From the NCBI GenBank assembly GCA_012514545.1, contig JAAZAC010000253.1, positions 1-5,995 of the forward strand: DNA of 5,995 nt, in the 5' to 3' direction. The stretch comes from Actinomycetales bacterium. GTDB lineage: Bacteria > Actinomycetota > Actinomycetes > Actinomycetales > Cellulomonadaceae. Positions 5,989 through 5,995 of the stretch are shown here, piece by piece. Positions within the stretch are counted from its first letter, which is position 1. Every line of letters starts with the position of its first letter. The translations under genes were made by a program, and so were the position numbers. The notes under the pieces were generated by a model. The model made no database searches, had not been told where the DNA came from, and saw nothing but the letters and a program-made list of their open reading frames with translations.

Positions 5989-5995
5989 CCCCGCA

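Overview
The window is very GC-rich (by eye well above 70%), with G or C at most third codon positions, GTG and possibly TTG starts, and tight head-to-tail gene packing. This suggests a high-GC actinobacterium. A motile Micrococcales lineage such as Cellulomonadaceae is a guess from the overall protein character and cannot be settled from this sequence alone. No tRNA, rRNA, insertion sequence, CRISPR array or phage gene was seen.

Layout. The left 60% is a minus-strand operon read from about 3,600 down to 1. It holds an ABC exporter ATPase (3596-2619), a first ABC-2 permease (2617-1439), a second ABC-2 permease (1442-285), and the first 92 codons of an RlmC-type 23S rRNA uracil-C5 methyltransferase (277 to beyond the left edge). 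The junctions are 1 nt apart, an ATGA overlap of 4 nt, and 7 nt apart, so one transcript and translational coupling are likely. The right 40% is one plus-strand gene (3757-5946). It encodes a membrane-anchored PAS-GGDEF-EAL protein in which the cyclic-di-GMP synthase and phosphodiesterase motifs are both intact. A 160-bp divergent intergenic region lies between the two units and contains the only AT-rich island in the window. The last 49 bases hold a weak hairpin and a possible promoter facing out of the window.

How the parts may work together. The ATPase and two different permeases should form one heterodimeric exporter of the DrrAB/NatAB/LnrLMN type. Its substrate is unknown; a drug, lipid or peptide-like compound would be usual. 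The linked RlmC methylates the 23S rRNA position next to the macrolide/ketolide site, so a ribosome-drug connection is possible but unproven. The divergent c-di-GMP gene shares the intergenic region with the exporter operon. That region carries two tandem matches to the -10 element of flagellar/WhiG-type sigma factors, which would fit a motility-linked c-di-GMP enzyme. Nothing here is plainly a new system. The most testable leads are the tandem sigma-28-like motifs, the unassigned membrane sensor on the GGDEF-EAL protein, and the co-transcription of rlmC with an exporter.
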